Of a stretch of DNA of 64,000 nt, positions 18,185 to 28,837 are shown piece by piece. Positions within the stretch are counted from its first letter, which is position 1. Each line of letters starts with the position of its first letter. Position numbers and translations under genes: made by a program. The stretch comes from Flavobacterium sp. (GTDB lineage Bacteria; Bacteroidota; Bacteroidia; Flavobacteriales; Flavobacteriaceae), in assembly GCF_027531705.1 (NCBI RefSeq), contig NZ_JAPZSP010000010.1:62001-126000 (forward strand), read 5' to 3'. The notes under the pieces were generated by a model. The model was given only the letters and a program-made list of their open reading frames with translations, was not told where the DNA came from and ran no database searches.

Positions 18185-20467
18185 ATGAAAACAAGAATAA
18201 CAATAATCTTCTTAACTGCAATCACAATTATGAACGCCCAAAAAAAACCTCATTTAGATAAAACAAAACCTATTGAAGAACGCATTGATTTATTAATGGG
18301 TCAAATGACTTTGGAAGAAAAAGTGGGGCAAATGAACCAATACAATGGTTTTTGGGAAGTAACTGGTCCAGCTCCAAAAGGCGGTTATGCTGAAACTAAA
18401 TATGAACATTTACGTAAGGGTTGGGTAGGCTCTATGTTATCGGTTCGTGGGGTTAAAAATGTAAAAGCCGTTCAAAAAATTGCAGTTGAGAAAACTCGAT
18501 TAGGAATCCCTTTAATTATTGGTTTTGATGTAATTCATGGATACAAAACTCTAAGTCCAATTCCGTTAGCAGAAGCAGCAAGCTGGGATTTGGAAGCCAT
18601 AAAAAAATCAGCACAAGTAGCCGCTGACGAAGCATCTGCATCTGGTATAAACTGGACTTTTGGACCAATGATGGATATTGCACGTGATGCACGTTGGGGA
18701 AGAGTTATGGAAGGTTCAGGTGAAGATCCATTTTTAGGAAGCAAAATTGCCTATGCCAGAGTAAAAGGTTTTCAAGGTGAAACAATTCAAGATTTATTAA
18801 AAGTAAATACAATTGCAGCTTGCGCAAAACATTTTGCAGCCTATGGATTTGCAGAAGCAGGTCGCGATTACAACACAGTTGACATAAGTAATTCAACACT
18901 TTATAATATAGTTTTACCACCGTTTAAAGCGGCCAATGATGCAGGTGTTCGCACGTATATGAATTCGTTTAATATTCTAAATGGAGTTCCTGCCACTGGG
19001 AGTTCTTTTTTACAAAGAGACATTTTAAAAGGGAAATGGAATTTTAATGGATTTGTGGTTTCTGATTGGGCATCAGTTCGCGAAATGGTAAACCATGGTT
19101 TTGCAAAAGATGCCGCTGATGCAACTGCAAAAGCCGTTATTGCTGGTTCTGACATGGATATGGAAGCGCATTATTATGTAGCCGAATTAGTGAATTTAGT
19201 AAAATCAGGAAAGGTAAATGAAAGTTTGATAGATGATGCTGTTCGAAGAATACTTCGAGTAAAATTTGAGTTGGGATTATTTGATGATCCATACAAATAT
19301 TGTGATGAAGTAAGGGAAAAAGCTGCCATTGGTAGCAAAGCCAATAATGATGCAGTTTTAGATATGGCAAAAAAATCGATTGTACTTCTAAAAAATGACA
19401 ATAACTTACTTCCTTTAAAAAAAACAGGGCAAAAAATTGCCTTGATTGGTTCACTAGCAAATGATAAAACTAGTCCATTAGGAAGTTGGCGAATTGCCTC
19501 TGATGATGAAACCGCAGTTTCGGTTTTAGAGGGTATGCAACAATATAAAGGCAATCAACTATCTTATGAAAAAGGAGCTGATTTAACTATTGGCAAAACC
19601 ACTTTTGTTGACGAGTTAGTCTTTAATACAACCGACAAAAGCGGATTTGAAGCTGCAAAAAAAATTGCCAAAAATGCGAATGTTGTCATAATGGTTTTAG
19701 GCGAACATGGCTTTCAAAGTGGTGAAGGCAGAAGCAGAACTGATTTGAATTTGCCTGGAGTTCAACAAGAATTACTGGAGGAAATTTATAAAGTAAATCC
19801 AAATATTGTATTGGTTTTAAACAATGGAAGACCTTTGTCAATTCCTTGGGCAGCAGAACATATTCCGGCAATTGTAGAAGCGTGGCAACTTGGAACACAA
19901 ACTGGAAATGCTGTAGCTCAAGTGCTTTATGGTGATTATAACCCAAGCGGAAAATTGCCTATAAGCTTTCCAAGAAATGTAGGTCAATGTCCTATTTACT
20001 ATAATAACTATAACACCGGAAGACCTATCAATACTGATAACAATGTTTTTTGGTCACACTATACCGATGTTGAAAAAACGCCTCTATTTCCATTCGGATT
20101 CGGATTGAGTTATACTTCATTTGAATACAAAAATCTAAATATTAACCAACCCGAATTCGCTAAAGGTGAAACTGTAAAAATTACTGTTGATGTAACCAAT
20201 TCTGGAAATTATGACGGAAAAGAAGTTGTTCAATTGTACCTTCATGATGTAGCGGCAAGTTTGGCTCGACCAATAAAAGAGTTGAAAGGATTTGAATTAG
20301 TGACTTTAAAAAAAGGAGAAACCAAAACTGTAAATTTCACATTAACAGATGCTGAATTAGGATTTTTTGATAATGACGGGAATTATTTAGTTGAACCTGG
20401 CACATTTAAAATTACCGTTGGAGGAAGTTCTGACAAAGGATTGGAAAGTAGTTTTGAAGTAAAATAA
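18185..20467 (+). CDS. GH3 beta-glucosidase (BglX-like), secreted
   Basis: RIDLLMGQMTLEEKVGQMNQY, GFVVSDWASV nucleophile region, C-terminal fibronectin III-like domain. Confidence 0.94.
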   Translation: MKTRITIIFLTAITIMNAQKKPHLDKTKPIEERIDLLMGQMTLEEKVGQMNQYNGFWEVTGPAPKGGYAETKYEHLRKGWVGSMLSVRGVKNVKAVQKIAVEKTRLGIPLIIGFDVIHGYKTLSPIPLAEAASWDLEAIKKSAQVAADEASASGINWTFGPMMDIARDARWGRVMEGSGEDPFLGSKIAYARVKGFQGETIQDLLKVNTIAACAKHFAAYGFAEAGRDYNTVDISNSTLYNIVLPPFKAANDAGVRTYMNSFNILNGVPATGSSFLQRDILKGKWNFNGFVVSDWASVREMVNHGFAKDAADATAKAVIAGSDMDMEAHYYVAELVNLVKSGKVNESLIDDAVRRILRVKFELGLFDDPYKYCDEVREKAAIGSKANNDAVLDMAKKSIVLLKNDNNLLPLKKTGQKIALIGSLANDKTSPLGSWRIASDDETAVSVLEGMQQYKGNQLSYEKGADLTIGKTTFVDELVFNTTDKSGFEAAKKIAKNANVVIMVLGEHGFQSGEGRSRTDLNLPGVQQELLEEIYKVNPNIVLVLNNGRPLSIPWAAEHIPAIVEAWQLGTQTGNAVAQVLYGDYNPSGKLPISFPRNVGQCPIYYNNYNTGRPINTDNNVFWSHYTDVEKTPLFPFGFGLSYTSFEYKNLNINQPEFAKGETVKITVDVTNSGNYDGKEVVQLYLHDVAASLARPIKELKGFELVTLKKGETKTVNFTLTDAELGFFDNDGNYLVEPGTFKITVGGSSDKGLESSFEVK

Positions 20468-20489
20468 ATATTGTTTGGTTTAAGTATAG

Positions 20490-20515
20490 AGGATTGAATT
20501 CAATTTCAATCCTTT
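20490..20515 (+). terminator. Terminator/attenuator hairpin after GH3
   Basis: AGGATTGAA-ttcaat-TTCAATCCT followed by TTTT. Confidence 0.7.
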
Positions 20516-20536
20516 TTCATTCAAATTATTAAATAC

Positions 20537-21496
20537 ATGAAATACAATAGATGTGGTAAGAGTGGCTTATTATTACCACAAATTTCATTAGGATTATGGC
20601 ATAATTTCGGTTCGGTTGATGATTTCAAAAATGGAGAAGAAATTGTAAAAGTTGCTTTTGATAAAGGAATCACGCATTTTGATTTAGCAAATAATTATGG
20701 TCCAATTCCGGGTTCAGCAGAAAGTAATTTTGGTCAAATTCTTAAGAATAATTTTCAAGGAAATTTACGAGATGAACTAGTTATTTCAACAAAAGCTGGT
20801 TATAAAATGTGGGATGGTCCCTATGGTGATTGGGGTTCGAGAAAGTATTTACTGTCAAGTTTGGATCAAAGTTTAAAACGAATGAATTTGGATTATGTCG
20901 ACATTTTTTATTCACATCGATTTGATCCCGAAACTCCTCTTGAAGAAACAATGATGGCATTGGATTATGCTGTTAAAAGCGGAAAAGCCTTGTACATTGG
21001 AATATCAAATTATAATGCAGAACAAACTGCGAAAGCAACCGATATTTTAAAACAATTAGGAACACCATGTTTGATCAATCAAACAAAACATTCGATGTTT
21101 GTTCGAGATCCTGAGAATGGTTTGTTAGATGTTTTAGAAGAAAAAGGAATTGGTTGTATTGCCTTTTCTCCATTGGCACAAGGACTTTTAACAGATAAAT
21201 ATTTGAACGGAATTCCTGAAAACTCAAGAGCTTTCAATCCGAATGGGCATTTACAGACAAATGCAATTACCGATGTTCTTCAAAATAAAATCTACCACCT
21301 TAATGAATTGGCTAAAGAGCGAAGTCAATCTTTAGCCCAGATGGCATTAGCTTGGTTGTTAAAAGACAATAGAGTAACTTCTGTTTTGGTCGGAGCCAGT
21401 TCGGTAGCACAATTGATGGACAGTTTACAAAGTTTGAAGAAATGCAGTTTCTCAACCTATGAATTGATAGAAATTGAAAAGATATTAGACTGCTAA
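20537..21496 (+). CDS. Aldo/keto reductase (L-glyceraldehyde-3-phosphate reductase/YghZ-like)
   Basis: KYNRCGKSGLLLPQISLGLWHNFG, LDYVDIFYSHRFDPETPLEETM, ALYIGISNY. Confidence 0.9.
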   Translation: MKYNRCGKSGLLLPQISLGLWHNFGSVDDFKNGEEIVKVAFDKGITHFDLANNYGPIPGSAESNFGQILKNNFQGNLRDELVISTKAGYKMWDGPYGDWGSRKYLLSSLDQSLKRMNLDYVDIFYSHRFDPETPLEETMMALDYAVKSGKALYIGISNYNAEQTAKATDILKQLGTPCLINQTKHSMFVRDPENGLLDVLEEKGIGCIAFSPLAQGLLTDKYLNGIPENSRAFNPNGHLQTNAITDVLQNKIYHLNELAKERSQSLAQMALAWLLKDNRVTSVLVGASSVAQLMDSLQSLKKCSFSTYELIEIEKILDC

Positions 21497-21506
21497 AAAA
21501 ATAATT

Positions 21507-22793
21507 TTATTTACTATTGACTTCAATTATTTTTAAATTATACTTTCTAATCAAATCTAGAGTACTTATTTCATCAGAAAAAACGGAGTTCAATCCTTGA
21601 GGTTCTTGTGGTGGATCGGTTGTAAAATCTACACCAATTTTCCATTTGCCATCTTTTGGATTATTTTTTGCAATTCCGGCATAACCCCAGAAGTTCAATG
21701 CTACAAATGGTTCGTTATTTGAGATTGCCTTTTCTAAACGTTCAAAAATAGCTTTGTAAAATTGATTTCTATATTCAACGGAAGCATTTCTATCTAAACT
21801 TTCTTGACTTCTTGGATAACCGAACTCTTCTAAAACTATAGGTTTTTGCAATATTTTGGCAACTTTAATATGCTCATCGATGTAGGCAATTGTCTTTTCT
21901 ATAGCTACTGGTGTTGAACCTTTTTCATCTTCTATTTTATACCAACCCCAATTTTTTGGCCAAATATGCATAGTTAAATAATCGATATTTTTATTGGAGT
22001 GTGTTCTTTCAAAAGTATCAATATCATCATTTGAACCTGCTTTTCCTTCAGAGCCAGTTGTTATCAAATGATTACTATCCAAACGATTAATTTCGTCAAC
22101 CGTTTCATTCAACCATTTTGTAAAAGCTGCTTCATTTTCTTTAGTAAAAACACGAGGTTCATTGGCAACTTCCCAAGCCATAATAGCTGTATCCTCAATA
22201 TATTTTTTTCCTGTAATCGAATTTGTTCTACCAATAATAAATTGCATATGCTTTTTAAAATCGTCTTTACAAGGTTCACAAGAATGAAATTGAGAAGTAA
22301 AATTCATAAATTGAGGCCAAGTATTCGGGGCAATATTAGGGTTTGGAACTTTTCCGTAACCATTCCATTCCAAATATTTAGCCATACCTCCACTCCATTC
22401 CCAATTATTGTTAAGATATAAAATAGCATTTAAATTACGTTTTCCCATTTCGGCTAAAACAAAATCCAAACCTTCCAATAATTCTTGATTGTATTTTCCT
22501 TTTTCTGTTTGTAAAGCTGGTGTAACCGTAAAATCTTGATCACCACCTTCGGCGCCAACTAAAATTCGTAGGTTAGTAATTCTATTGGCTTTTAATTCAT
22601 CTAATTCTTTTAAAAGTCGAGTTCTATCTCCGTTTTTTGCGCCAATCATTGCACCATACCAATAGTTTGTTCCAATAAAATTATATGGCTTTCCATCTTT
22701 TATGAATTCAGAATCTTTGACAGATATGAATTTTTTGGAACTGCATGATGCTAATAAAACTAAAGTTAATAGTGAAAGAATTGAGTTTTTCAT
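21507..22793 (-). CDS. GH5 (probably subfamily 7) beta-mannanase/mannosidase lipoprotein
   Basis: Lipobox LLASCSS; GTNYWYGAMIGAKNGDRTRLLKELDELKANRITNLRILVGAEGG, WEVANEPR acid/base, IVLEEFGYPR nucleophile. Confidence 0.88.
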   Translation of the reverse strand: MKNSILSLLTLVLLASCSSKKFISVKDSEFIKDGKPYNFIGTNYWYGAMIGAKNGDRTRLLKELDELKANRITNLRILVGAEGGDQDFTVTPALQTEKGKYNQELLEGLDFVLAEMGKRNLNAILYLNNNWEWSGGMAKYLEWNGYGKVPNPNIAPNTWPQFMNFTSQFHSCEPCKDDFKKHMQFIIGRTNSITGKKYIEDTAIMAWEVANEPRVFTKENEAAFTKWLNETVDEINRLDSNHLITTGSEGKAGSNDDIDTFERTHSNKNIDYLTMHIWPKNWGWYKIEDEKGSTPVAIEKTIAYIDEHIKVAKILQKPIVLEEFGYPRSQESLDRNASVEYRNQFYKAIFERLEKAISNNEPFVALNFWGYAGIAKNNPKDGKWKIGVDFTTDPPQEPQGLNSVFSDEISTLDLIRKYNLKIIEVNSK

Positions 22794-22803
22794 TTTAAAA
22801 AAA

Positions 22804-24021
22804 TTAATTTGGTAGAACGTACATATTTGGTAATGTATTTTGCAAAACTGATTTTGGTTTACTAGCAAAACTATTAAAATCAGAGGCATTAGAAGCGGTT
22901 GGTGTTGGAACATAATAGCCGCCGTTTCCGTTATTCCAAAACATAACAAATGCGAGTTGCACATTGTTTTTGGTCATTGCGTCATACAAATAAGTTGAAA
23001 ACCAATTTGGAATAGCAGGAGTTGTACTAGTTACATGATAGCCCGTTTCAGTTAGTGCTGCAATTTTCTTTTTTTCAATTGCTAAGTCCGATAAGTATTT
23101 CAATTTGCTGTTTGCAGTATTGGAACCATTAACACCTTGATTATTGAAATCGCCATAATTATCCATACCCAAAACATCTACATAACCATCACCAGGATAA
23201 CGAGATAAATAAGCACTAGTTGTTGTATAGGTATTATCTGGTGAAAACGAGTATAAAATATTATGAACGTTTTTAGTGTTTTTCAAATAATCAACTGTAA
23301 ACTGAAAGACAGTTTTGTATTCTTGAGGTGAACAATAATTAGCACCCCACCAAAACCAATTTCCATCAAATTCATGAAAAGGTCTAAAAATCACTGGAAT
23401 TAATTTATTATTGTTATCTTTTAAATTAGAAATTACCGAAGCAACTTTGTCCAATTTCAATTTGTACCAATCATGTTTTGATCCGCCAGGCAAAATACTT
23501 CTAAAAGCAGTGTTTTTTTGTTCAGGCGTCATATCCGAAGCATAAAAACTGTCTTCGTTGTTTGGTTCGCGCAAATGCCAGCAAAAAACATTAATCATCC
23601 CTTTAGAATAGGCTTCTTTTACATCATCTGTAATTATTATCTCTTGTTGATAAAACCAATTATTTGACAATCCGTTGTTGCTTTTATCGGTAATAAACAT
23701 AAAATCAGAACCTAAAAGTGCTGGATCATTTCCTGTGGTTTTTCTTATATCAGAATTGCCACTTACACCATAAAAAGCATTGAAAGCATCTTGCTGACCG
23801 ATAGCAAATTTAGATTGAGAGAGCTTTCTTAGATTATAAAATAAAGCAACCGTTTCATCAGTTGCATAAGGATCGATCATAAAAGTCCTGACATTTTGAG
23901 GCGTTACAGGATCTGGAATTGTAACTACTGGAGGTGATGGAGTTGGAACAACATCATTTTCTTTACTACACGATATCAGTATAGTTGTAACTACTATTAA
24001 AAAAGAAATCATTTCTTTCAT
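22804..24021 (-). CDS. GH26 beta-mannanase lipoprotein
   Basis: Lipobox ILISCSK; IFRPFHEFDGNWFWWGANYCSPQEYK acid/base, IAALTETGYHVTS nucleophile. Confidence 0.92.
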   Translation of the reverse strand: MKEMISFLIVVTTILISCSKENDVVPTPSPPVVTIPDPVTPQNVRTFMIDPYATDETVALFYNLRKLSQSKFAIGQQDAFNAFYGVSGNSDIRKTTGNDPALLGSDFMFITDKSNNGLSNNWFYQQEIIITDDVKEAYSKGMINVFCWHLREPNNEDSFYASDMTPEQKNTAFRSILPGGSKHDWYKLKLDKVASVISNLKDNNNKLIPVIFRPFHEFDGNWFWWGANYCSPQEYKTVFQFTVDYLKNTKNVHNILYSFSPDNTYTTTSAYLSRYPGDGYVDVLGMDNYGDFNNQGVNGSNTANSKLKYLSDLAIEKKKIAALTETGYHVTSTTPAIPNWFSTYLYDAMTKNNVQLAFVMFWNNGNGGYYVPTPTASNASDFNSFASKPKSVLQNTLPNMYVLPN

Positions 24022-24032
24022 TTTACTAATTT

Positions 24033-25238
24033 CTATAATCTTTTAAATAACTCTAAACAGGCTCTAACGTTATGATAAGGACATTTCCAAAACCCAGCTT
24101 TATCTTTCTCTATTTTGGAATAGTCTTCATAAATTCCCCATATCCATTCTCCTTTATTCCCATCAACAATAAATTTTTGAACGAAATAAAAATTAGCTTT
24201 CGCAATCTTTATAAACTCTTCATCACCTGTCAATTGCCAAGCGTTTACCATTCCAATCCATAATTCTGCTTGTGGCCACCAATGTTTTTCAGTAATCATT
24301 TCATTTTTTCGTGGATCATATTCATACCATAATCCGCCATCAATGTCTATCCCCTCTTTTGTAGCTTTAGCAAGTTCAACAGCATATTTTTGGTACTTGT
24401 TTATCAATTCTTTATCTTCAATAACTTCTGCACACCATTGCAACAACCAAGACGCCTCAATATCATGACCATATGAAATTACATCTGGTTTTTCTATCCA
24501 ATTCTCATCAAAAAATAATTTTAGGTGCCACGTTTTTTTATCGATAAAATAGACACTTATCACATTAAGAAGTTTTTTTATTTTGGCTTTCAAATCGAAA
24601 TCAGGCCATACTTGATATAAATTTGCATAAGCTTCAACTATGTGCAAATGTGTGTTCATGGTCTTTTTTTCATTGGCATCTTTATCACTTAATCGCAAAT
24701 CTTCAATTGGAAGCCAGTCGCGAGTAAACGCTTCAAAATAACCTTCTTTATCTTTATCATAACTATATTTTTCAATCTTGTTATATAAATTAATTGCTAA
24801 TTGAAGGGCTTCGTCTTTTTGAGAAATTTTATAATATTCTGATAAACCATATATCGTAAATGCTAGAGAATATATTTGATTTTTTGTATCTTTTGGAGTT
24901 CCATCATAATTTAGTGACCAAAAAATTCCTCCAAATTCAGTATCATAAAAATAGTTATCAATATAATTGAAAGCTCTTTCTGCAATAGACAAATGATTTT
25001 TATTTTTTGTTACTTGATAAGCTGCTGAAAATGTCCATAGAATTCTTGCATTTAACACTGATCCTTTGTCTGCAAATTCATTTTTAGTATTGTCAAAATC
25101 AATTTGTCCCCAAAAACCTCCATTCTTATTATCGAGAGCATTCTTTTCCCAAAAACTCAAAATTGACTCGAACTCATTTACAACATCTAAAAAAAACTGA
25201 CTTATAGTATCATTTGATGTATTTGTATTTAATATCAT
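24033..25238 (-). CDS. AGE family 2-epimerase (probable mannobiose/cellobiose 2-epimerase)
   Basis: SFWEKNALDNKNGGFWGQIDFDN, SLAFTIYGLSEYY, THLHIVEAYANLY, YGHDIEASWLL, KHWWPQAE; no signal peptide. Confidence 0.9.
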   Translation of the reverse strand: MILNTNTSNDTISQFFLDVVNEFESILSFWEKNALDNKNGGFWGQIDFDNTKNEFADKGSVLNARILWTFSAAYQVTKNKNHLSIAERAFNYIDNYFYDTEFGGIFWSLNYDGTPKDTKNQIYSLAFTIYGLSEYYKISQKDEALQLAINLYNKIEKYSYDKDKEGYFEAFTRDWLPIEDLRLSDKDANEKKTMNTHLHIVEAYANLYQVWPDFDLKAKIKKLLNVISVYFIDKKTWHLKLFFDENWIEKPDVISYGHDIEASWLLQWCAEVIEDKELINKYQKYAVELAKATKEGIDIDGGLWYEYDPRKNEMITEKHWWPQAELWIGMVNAWQLTGDEEFIKIAKANFYFVQKFIVDGNKGEWIWGIYEDYSKIEKDKAGFWKCPYHNVRACLELFKRL

Positions 25239-25239
25239 T

Positions 25240-26223
25240 TTAATAATTAATTTTCTGTATTATCAATTCTCCTTTTTCATCATACTGTTTAAGATATTCT
25301 CTTGCTTGCTTTCCAGAGTCTTTCAAATCGTTTTCCTTCCAATTTCCAGATGTCGAAGCTGATTTTTTTAATACTGAACAAGTTTCATCTTTATCAGAAA
25401 CCGACCAAGTAACCCAACTTAGTTTTCTGTCATTCATCCAATCAATATAAAGTTGCCATTCTTTATAATCAATTGCACTATCTCCCGTTGCTTCCATACC
25501 TGCACATTCTGACACAAAAACTGCAATACCTTTTTTTATTGCTGCATCTGTCCTGTCTCTTAACCATTGTTTGTGAGTTCCTGCATAAAAATGCATTGTG
25601 TACATAATATTTGTAAAATCTTTAATTGGGTTTTCAGCAGGTAGATTAATATCTTGATCCCAATGTGGGCAACCAACTAGAATGATGTTATCTGGATCAT
25701 TTTTTCTAATTGTTGCAATAATTTCCTCCGAATAATTTTTTACATCTTGCCAAGATTCTTCATCGGGTTCATTCACTATTTCATAAATGACATTAGGATG
25801 TTTTCCATACTTTTTTGACATTTTATCAAAAAAAGCATTTGCTTCTTTAAGTTGTAAATTATGACTATGCCAATCTATAATTACATAAATATTGTTCTTA
25901 ATTGCAGCATCTACAACAGAGGTAACTAATTTTTCTGATTCTCTAGGATTCTGTAAATATCCATTTTCAGGTTCAATTCCCATTGCTGCTCTTAATACAG
26001 TACAATTCCAATCTTCTTTGAGCCATTTCACCACTTTTTTAGTATAAAATTTTGGATGATAACAACTCCATCCAAAACTCATTCCGTGAAGAGCAATAGG
26101 GTTACCTTTTTGATTACATAATTGAGTTCCTATAACTTGAAGACTTCCATTATTTGAAACCACTTGAGCACTTGCAAATGAGCTTATAAAAAAGAAAATG
26201 AATAGTCTTTTCATGAATAACAT
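25240..26223 (-). CDS. GH5 endo-beta-glycanase (subfamily 2-like endoglucanase/glucomannanase)
   Basis: Signal peptide; GTQLCNQKGNPIALHGMSFGWSCYHPKFYTKKVVKWLKEDWNCTVLRAAMG, YEIVNEPDEESW, VFVSECAG. Confidence 0.9.
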   Translation of the reverse strand: MLFMKRLFIFFFISSFASAQVVSNNGSLQVIGTQLCNQKGNPIALHGMSFGWSCYHPKFYTKKVVKWLKEDWNCTVLRAAMGIEPENGYLQNPRESEKLVTSVVDAAIKNNIYVIIDWHSHNLQLKEANAFFDKMSKKYGKHPNVIYEIVNEPDEESWQDVKNYSEEIIATIRKNDPDNIILVGCPHWDQDINLPAENPIKDFTNIMYTMHFYAGTHKQWLRDRTDAAIKKGIAVFVSECAGMEATGDSAIDYKEWQLYIDWMNDRKLSWVTWSVSDKDETCSVLKKSASTSGNWKENDLKDSGKQAREYLKQYDEKGELIIQKINY

Positions 26224-27420
26224 TTAATAAGAACTTTTATTTTTCTCTATTAGATTGATTATTGTGTTTACAGAACCTGCAGATGTAAAAGTATCTTCAG
26301 GAGTATTTGTAACATAATCAACCAATTTTTCTATTGTTGTAGCAGCTACATGCATCAAAGTATCTGACGAAGCATAATAAATAAAAACTTTACCGTCGTT
26401 ATCTGCAATCCAACCATTAGAAAATAATACATTTGAAACATCACCCACACGTTCTTCATTTTCTGGAGCCATGAAATAACCAGCAGGCACATGTGTTACT
26501 TTGGTAATATCTTCTAATGAAGTCATAAACATGTATAATGTATATCTTAGCCCTGCAGCTGTATTTCTAACGCCATGTGCTAAATGCAACCAGCCTTTAT
26601 CTGTTTTTATAGGCGCTGGTCCAAGTCCATTTTTAAGCTCATAAATAGTATGATAAACTTTACCAAAAATGATTGTTTCGTTTTTAACTTCAGGATTTGA
26701 CATATCATCTATAAATCCCAATCCGATTCCGCCACCATTACCAACATCTATAAATCCATCTTGAGGTCTGGTATAAATTACATATTTATTATTTACAAAT
26801 TCAGGATGAATGACAACATTTCTTTGCTGACCAGAGTTTGATATTAAATCTGGAAGTCTTTCCCAGTTTACAAGATCTTTTGTTCGAACAATTCCTGCAT
26901 TTGCTATTGCTGAACTTGTATCACCTTTTGGAGCATTTGAATCTTTTCTTTCTGTACAAAATATACCATAAATCCATCCATCTTCATGCTCTACTAAACG
27001 CATATCATATGCATTTGTATCTGGATTTCCTTTCAATTGTGGAATTACACATGGTTTTTCCCAAAAAACAAAATTGTCTATTCCATTTGGACTTTCTGCT
27101 ATTGCAAAAAATGATTTTCTATCATTTCCTTCAACACGAACACAAATGATATATTTATTGTTAAACTTAATTGCTCCAGCATTAAAAGTTGCATTGAAAC
27201 CAATCCTTTCTTGTAAAAATGGATTTGCATCTTCATTAAAATCATATCGCCAATTCAAAGGAATATGTGCCGGCGTAACTATAGGATTTATAAAACGATC
27301 GTATATACCATTTCCTGCACTATCTTTTGGTTTATTTATTTTTACTACTAATGTATTATATTCTTTTTCAAGTATAACTTTTCTTTGTTCAAAAATGGAA
27401 GATATTGATATTGTATTCAT
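26224..27420 (-). CDS. GH130 4-O-beta-D-mannosyl-D-glucose phosphorylase
   Basis: RFNATFNAGAIKFNNKYIICVRVEGNDRKSFFAIAESPNGIDNF, YDMRLVEHEDGWIYGIFC, GPAPIKTDKGWLHLAHGVR; cytoplasmic. Confidence 0.93.
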   Translation of the reverse strand: MNTISISSIFEQRKVILEKEYNTLVVKINKPKDSAGNGIYDRFINPIVTPAHIPLNWRYDFNEDANPFLQERIGFNATFNAGAIKFNNKYIICVRVEGNDRKSFFAIAESPNGIDNFVFWEKPCVIPQLKGNPDTNAYDMRLVEHEDGWIYGIFCTERKDSNAPKGDTSSAIANAGIVRTKDLVNWERLPDLISNSGQQRNVVIHPEFVNNKYVIYTRPQDGFIDVGNGGGIGLGFIDDMSNPEVKNETIIFGKVYHTIYELKNGLGPAPIKTDKGWLHLAHGVRNTAAGLRYTLYMFMTSLEDITKVTHVPAGYFMAPENEERVGDVSNVLFSNGWIADNDGKVFIYYASSDTLMHVAATTIEKLVDYVTNTPEDTFTSAGSVNTIINLIEKNKSSY

Positions 27421-27447
27421 AAATTTAAAATATTCTATTAAAAAAAT

Positions 27448-28836
27448 TTAATTATTATTCCTTTTGTATTCAAGGTCTTTTTCAATTATCTCTAACTTTT
27501 TTTCACTTAATGGGTAAAATACTATAAAAGCGACTGAAATAACTGCTGCAATTGCAGGTAGAATACTTAACATAAGCTGTATTCCATTTTGAGTTAGAGC
27601 GGATTGTTCTACATTAGCCTGAAAACCATAATACCCTAAAAGCCAACCAGTAGCGGCTCCACCTATAGTCCAGCCAAATTTTTGAGACATTGATGATGCA
27701 GAAAAGACAAGACCAGTGGCCCTTCTACCTTGTTTCCATTCTGAATAATCTGCGCTATCAGCATACATTGACCATATCAAAGGAAAAATAGATCCTGCAC
27801 AGATACTTATTAAAACTTGGAAAAGCATAATTAGTATGCTGTCATTCTTACCAAAGAAATAGAAAACAACACTCAATATTGCAGCCAATGCCATAGCTCC
27901 AAAAAAAGTATTCTTTTTGCCAATTCTATTAGCAATAGGAGTTGCAATTATAACTCCAATGATGTTTGCTGCTTGGCCGAGAACTAGATACAGTGAAGTT
28001 GGTGTCATTGCAAAATCTTCACCAAAAATTGCTATCGTATAATTCACAGACGAGGTCATGTAATATTTAAAATAATATATAGCGGCTCCATCTCTAATCG
28101 AATTAAAAATTAATGCACCTACTCCAGCTCCAAGTAGTATCCACCATGGTTTATTTTTTAAAAGATCTTTTAAATCTTCTTTTAAAACTGTTTTTTCATC
28201 TGAAATTGGTTTTACTCTTTCTTTAGTAAAAAAGAAACATCCCCAGAAAAAAATGGTTGTTATAATTCCAAATATTCCAATTGTAAGCAACCACCCTTTT
28301 TCAGAATTCAAATTTCCTCCAAAATAAAGAACTAAAGGTTCTATAAGCCACAATGCAAGCAAGCTCCCACCAAAAGCGAAAACCATTCTATAAGAAGAAA
28401 GAGTAGTTCTTTCTTTTCTATCAGATGAAATAACTCCTAAAAGTGAAGCATATGGAACATTAATTAAGGAATAAACCATCATCATTAAAGAATAAGTAAC
28501 ATAGGCGTAAATAATTTTTCCTTTTTCATCAAAATTGGGCGTGTAAAATGTAAGAATTCCAACTACTGCAAAGGGAATCGCTACCCATAATAAGTAAGGT
28601 CTAAATTTCCCCCATTTACTGACTGTTCTATCGGCTAAAACACCAACTATTGGATCAAAACATGAATCCCAAATCCTTGTTATAAGAAACATAGTACCAA
28701 CCACAGCAGGAGCAAGACCAAAAACATCTGTATAAAAAAACATCAAATACATACTGAAAATCTTCCAAAACATTGATGATGCAGCATCTCCTAAACCATA
28801 ACCGACTTTTTCCTTGAGACTAATTTTATCTTGCAT
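27448..28836 (-). CDS. GPH-type MFS sugar:cation symporter (manno-oligosaccharide transporter)
   Basis: SLKEKVGYGLGDAASSMFWKIFSMYLMFFYTDVFGL, DRTVSKWGKFRPYLLW, 12 TM segments. Confidence 0.93.
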   Translation of the reverse strand: MQDKISLKEKVGYGLGDAASSMFWKIFSMYLMFFYTDVFGLAPAVVGTMFLITRIWDSCFDPIVGVLADRTVSKWGKFRPYLLWVAIPFAVVGILTFYTPNFDEKGKIIYAYVTYSLMMMVYSLINVPYASLLGVISSDRKERTTLSSYRMVFAFGGSLLALWLIEPLVLYFGGNLNSEKGWLLTIGIFGIITTIFFWGCFFFTKERVKPISDEKTVLKEDLKDLLKNKPWWILLGAGVGALIFNSIRDGAAIYYFKYYMTSSVNYTIAIFGEDFAMTPTSLYLVLGQAANIIGVIIATPIANRIGKKNTFFGAMALAAILSVVFYFFGKNDSILIMLFQVLISICAGSIFPLIWSMYADSADYSEWKQGRRATGLVFSASSMSQKFGWTIGGAATGWLLGYYGFQANVEQSALTQNGIQLMLSILPAIAAVISVAFIVFYPLSEKKLEIIEKDLEYKRNNN

Positions 28837-28837
28837 G

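Noticed and set aside
18705-19946. Several antisense ORFs (71-126 aa) within the GH3 gene
   Set aside because: The sense frame has full GH3 motifs; the antisense ORFs have no plausible starts or domains.
26530-26570. Possible third copy of the TAGCCC...GCGGA element (TAGCCCTGCAGCTG)
   Set aside because: Lies inside the GH130 coding sequence and lacks the 3' arm.
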